This document shows positions 31,409 to 32,971 of a DNA stretch of 32,971 nucleotides, piece after piece (the stretch's first letter is position 1; each line of letters opens with the position of its first letter). Origin of the DNA: Flavobacteriaceae bacterium ASP10-09a (GTDB lineage: Bacteria > Bacteroidota > Bacteroidia > Flavobacteriales > Flavobacteriaceae). The position numbers and the translations under genes were made by a program. The notes under the pieces are model-generated. The model was not told the DNA's origin. It did no database searches and saw only the letters and a list, made by a program, of their open reading frames with translations. The stretch spans positions 22,442 through 55,412 of the forward strand of contig LAQA01000047.1 in assembly GCA_000981625.1 (NCBI GenBank), given 5' to 3'.

Positions 31409-32386
31409 TCAATCAATTAAGAATTTATCAAAGTTTTCAATGGCCTGAATAATTATTTTTACAGCTTCAATATAAAAATCAGGGTTGATAGAAGCGTAAT
31501 TATCTGTATGTCTATGATAATCTTTATGATCTTCTACACCAAAATAAATAAAAGGTATATTCTCTTTATGAAAAACTTTGTGGTCAGAAGAAAAAGTCCA
31601 ATCAGATTGTTCTTTATTCTTGGGTTCATCATGACCAAATAGTAAATCAATTTGATTAGATTTTATTTTTTCTAATGGTTTTCTCAAATTAGGATTGTGA
31701 AATAATCCACAAACGAATAATTCAGGATCATAATCGCTGTGAGCAATCATATCTAAATTTATATTTAAAATGATATTTTCTTTTTCATTATAATTTTTTA
31801 AAAAAAACTCCGCTCCTAAAGAACCAATTTCTTTAGCATCTAATGCAGCTAAAATTAAATGATGTTTGGTTGGTTTTTTTTTAAAATATTCAGCAATTTC
31901 AAATAAAGCAGCAACACCTGACGCGTTGTCATCAGCACCATTAAATATTTTACCACCTTTTATTCCTAAATGGTCGAAATGAGCAGTAATTACTATAGAT
32001 TTATTGATTTCACCTTTTAATACTCCAATAACATTTCCACCTATTACTGTGGTGTCAGGAACATTTGAAAAATTTCTCTTGGGCTTTCTTATAGGAAAAG
32101 TTTCTTGTCTTTTCTTTCCTTTAAAAGTATAAGGAAATTCTTGAATAAATTTTTGATTCTTTGTAGTTTGTAGCCCAATTTTAGTAAAATTAGCTATAAT
32201 GATTTTTTGAGTTTTATTATTCCCAATTGAAGAAAAAGCTCTTCCTTCTAAAGAATCATTAGAGATGATTTTAATATTTTTTAAAAGTCTTTCACTATTT
32301 ATTTCAATAAGCTTAGGTTTAGTACAACCTCCAGAAAAGATTAAAAAAGCAACAATCCAATAAAAATTAGTTTTAATAGTTTGCAT
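31409..32386 (-). CDS. M28-family zinc peptidase, lipoprotein
   Basis: The track start (32440) lies in a terminator hairpin. The ATG at 32386 gives 325 residues with a lipoprotein signal (MQTIKTNFYWIVAFLIFSGG then C). Zinc-ligand motifs of M28 aminopeptidases are present in order: TAHFDHLG, GADDNASGVAAL, DAKEIGSLGAEFF, NLDMIAHSD and a C-terminal YHRHTDNY. It is therefore likely an active cell-envelope aminopeptidase or glutaminyl-cyclase-like hydrolase acting outside the cytoplasm. It is transcribed alone, after the acyl-CoA dehydrogenase terminator. Confidence 0.92.
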   Translation of the reverse strand: MQTIKTNFYWIVAFLIFSGGCTKPKLIEINSERLLKNIKIISNDSLEGRAFSSIGNNKTQKIIIANFTKIGLQTTKNQKFIQEFPYTFKGKKRQETFPIRKPKRNFSNVPDTTVIGGNVIGVLKGEINKSIVITAHFDHLGIKGGKIFNGADDNASGVAALFEIAEYFKKKPTKHHLILAALDAKEIGSLGAEFFLKNYNEKENIILNINLDMIAHSDYDPELFVCGLFHNPNLRKPLEKIKSNQIDLLFGHDEPKNKEQSDWTFSSDHKVFHKENIPFIYFGVEDHKDYHRHTDNYASINPDFYIEAVKIIIQAIENFDKFLID

Positions 32387-32429
32387 TTTTAATGAATGAT
32401 TTTGGGGGTTATACATGCAAGTATACAAA

Positions 32430-32459
32430 AAAGAGACCATTTATTAAAATGGTCTCTTT
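32430..32459 (-). terminator. Terminator after acyl-CoA dehydrogenase
   Basis: AAAGAGACCATTT and AAATGGTCTCTTT form a perfect 13-bp stem with a 4-nt loop. On the minus strand T6 follows. It lies about 50 bp past the dehydrogenase stop. Confidence 0.92.
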
Positions 32460-32507
32460 AAGTATGTTAATGAATTTTAAAACTTTGATAAGTTTTTTTT
32501 AATATTC

Positions 32508-32971
32508 TTAAAAGTAATATTTGTTTTCAGCTTTCAGTTTTTCTGCAATTAGATTACGTAAGTTGATTACATTTGGATAATTAGCATATTTAGTAAAACG
32601 CTTTAATCCCATTAATAACATACGTTGTTCATCACCTTCTGCAAAGGAAATAACACCTTCTCTACCACTTTTGGTAATAATGTCTACAGCATTATATAAA
32701 TATAACCTTGCCATTGCTATTTGGCCTTCTTGTTTATCTTCACCAAAACGTTTTACGTTTTTTTCTGTACGTAATAATGTAGATTCAGCGATATAAACTT
32801 CATTTAAAATATTAGCAGCAGCCATTAATAATTGCTGATGATCTTCTAAATCTGGTCCGTATTTTTGTATTGCAGAACCCGCTACCATTAAGAAAACTTT
32901 TTTTAAATTTGCAATTACCTCTTTTTCTTCAGCAAATAATTCTGAATAATCTGGTGTGTCAAAAGAAGGAA
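32508..32971 (-). CDS. Acyl-CoA dehydrogenase, C-terminal part (runs off window)
   Basis: The track shows 126 residues from a Met, but the frame stays open to the window edge (SFDTPDYSELFAEEKEVIAN precedes it). So this is the C-terminal about 154 residues of a larger protein. KKVFLMVAGSAIQKYGPDLEDHQQ and AESTLLRTEKNVKRFGEDKQ resemble the extra C-terminal domain of the long (about 600-residue) acyl-CoA dehydrogenases of flavobacteria. YLYNAVDIITKSGREGVISF and GLKRFTKYANYPNVINLR are further matches. The enzyme would act in fatty-acid beta-oxidation. The catalytic base and FAD site lie outside the window. Confidence 0.85.
   Translation of the reverse strand, partial: PSFDTPDYSELFAEEKEVIANLKKVFLMVAGSAIQKYGPDLEDHQQLLMAAANILNEVYIAESTLLRTEKNVKRFGEDKQEGQIAMARLYLYNAVDIITKSGREGVISFAEGDEQRMLLMGLKRFTKYANYPNVINLRNLIAEKLKAENKYYF

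Noticed and set aside
32387-32440. Extended N-terminus of the M28 peptidase
   Set aside because: It overlaps a strong terminator hairpin and would hide the lipoprotein signal that begins at 32386.
1-32971. CRISPR arrays, insertion sequences, prophage or integrase genes
   Set aside because: No regularly spaced repeats, transposase or phage genes were seen anywhere in the window.

Overview
The window looks like chromosome of a marine Flavobacteriaceae bacterium (Bacteroidota), of the Polaribacter/Tenacibaculum type. Supporting signs are the strong AT bias, many TAnnTTTG promoter elements, few Shine-Dalgarno sequences, a DivIC-like protein, a small Lacal_2735-type protein, and flavobacterial methylmalonyl-CoA mutase subunits. 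Almost everything from 1 to 28.3 kb is on the minus strand, so transcription runs from high to low coordinates.

Region A (1-4.6 kb) is mostly housekeeping: methylmalonyl-CoA mutase small subunit and the start of the large subunit, a DivIC/FtsB-like protein and uridine kinase, then an ABC1/UbiB-like kinase preceded by a TetR-type regulator.

Region B (4.7-15.9 kb) is the most striking part. It reads as a neutral-lipid (triacylglycerol or wax ester) storage locus. In transcription order it holds a WS/DGAT acyltransferase with a probable C-terminal SCP2-like domain, a monoacylglycerol-lipase-like hydrolase, a second alpha/beta hydrolase, a giant fusion (PlsB-like acyltransferase, HAD phosphatase, PlsC acyltransferase), glycerol-3-phosphate dehydrogenase, a small coiled-coil protein, a SARP/BTAD-type regulator and three phasin-like proteins. 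One phasin carries a lysine-rich histone-H1-like stretch and a helix-hairpin-helix domain. Together these supply every enzymatic step from dihydroxyacetone phosphate to triacylglycerol, plus lipases and droplet-coat candidates. Two phasin promoters carry heptamer direct repeats (GYAACTC, 11-bp period) ending exactly 8 bp before the -7 element. This is the geometry known for SARP-activated promoters, and the SARP-like gene is directly upstream.

Region C (16.0-28.2 kb) begins with tRNA-Thr and a CPD photolyase. A light/UV-response cluster follows: SRPBCC protein, TspO, Lacal_2735-like protein, glutathione peroxidase, SDR, two paralogous 71-74 aa proteins, a decayed folE (GTP cyclohydrolase I) fragment, a TIGR03643 protein, an unknown protein, a cryptochrome-like protein, an iron-sulfur (6-4)-type photolyase, a DASH cryptochrome, a DUF2256 zinc-ribbon protein, an NAD-binding/DUF2867 protein and a flavin reductase. 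Two promoters in this cluster share an identical architecture: GTTTAAC-N14-GTTRAAC-N6-TAnnTTTG. This suggests one regulator controls both halves.

Region D (28.2-33.0 kb) has tRNA-Pro, a PQQ-type sugar dehydrogenase, thioredoxin reductase, a J-domain/KTSC-like protein, an M28 lipoprotein peptidase and the C-terminal part of an acyl-CoA dehydrogenase.

Three real small genes or gene remnants are absent from the ORF track (18653..18826, 25930..26070 and the folE remnant). Four track starts appear too long (6277, 11957, 28225, 32440). All calls rest on reading motifs by eye; no database search was run.
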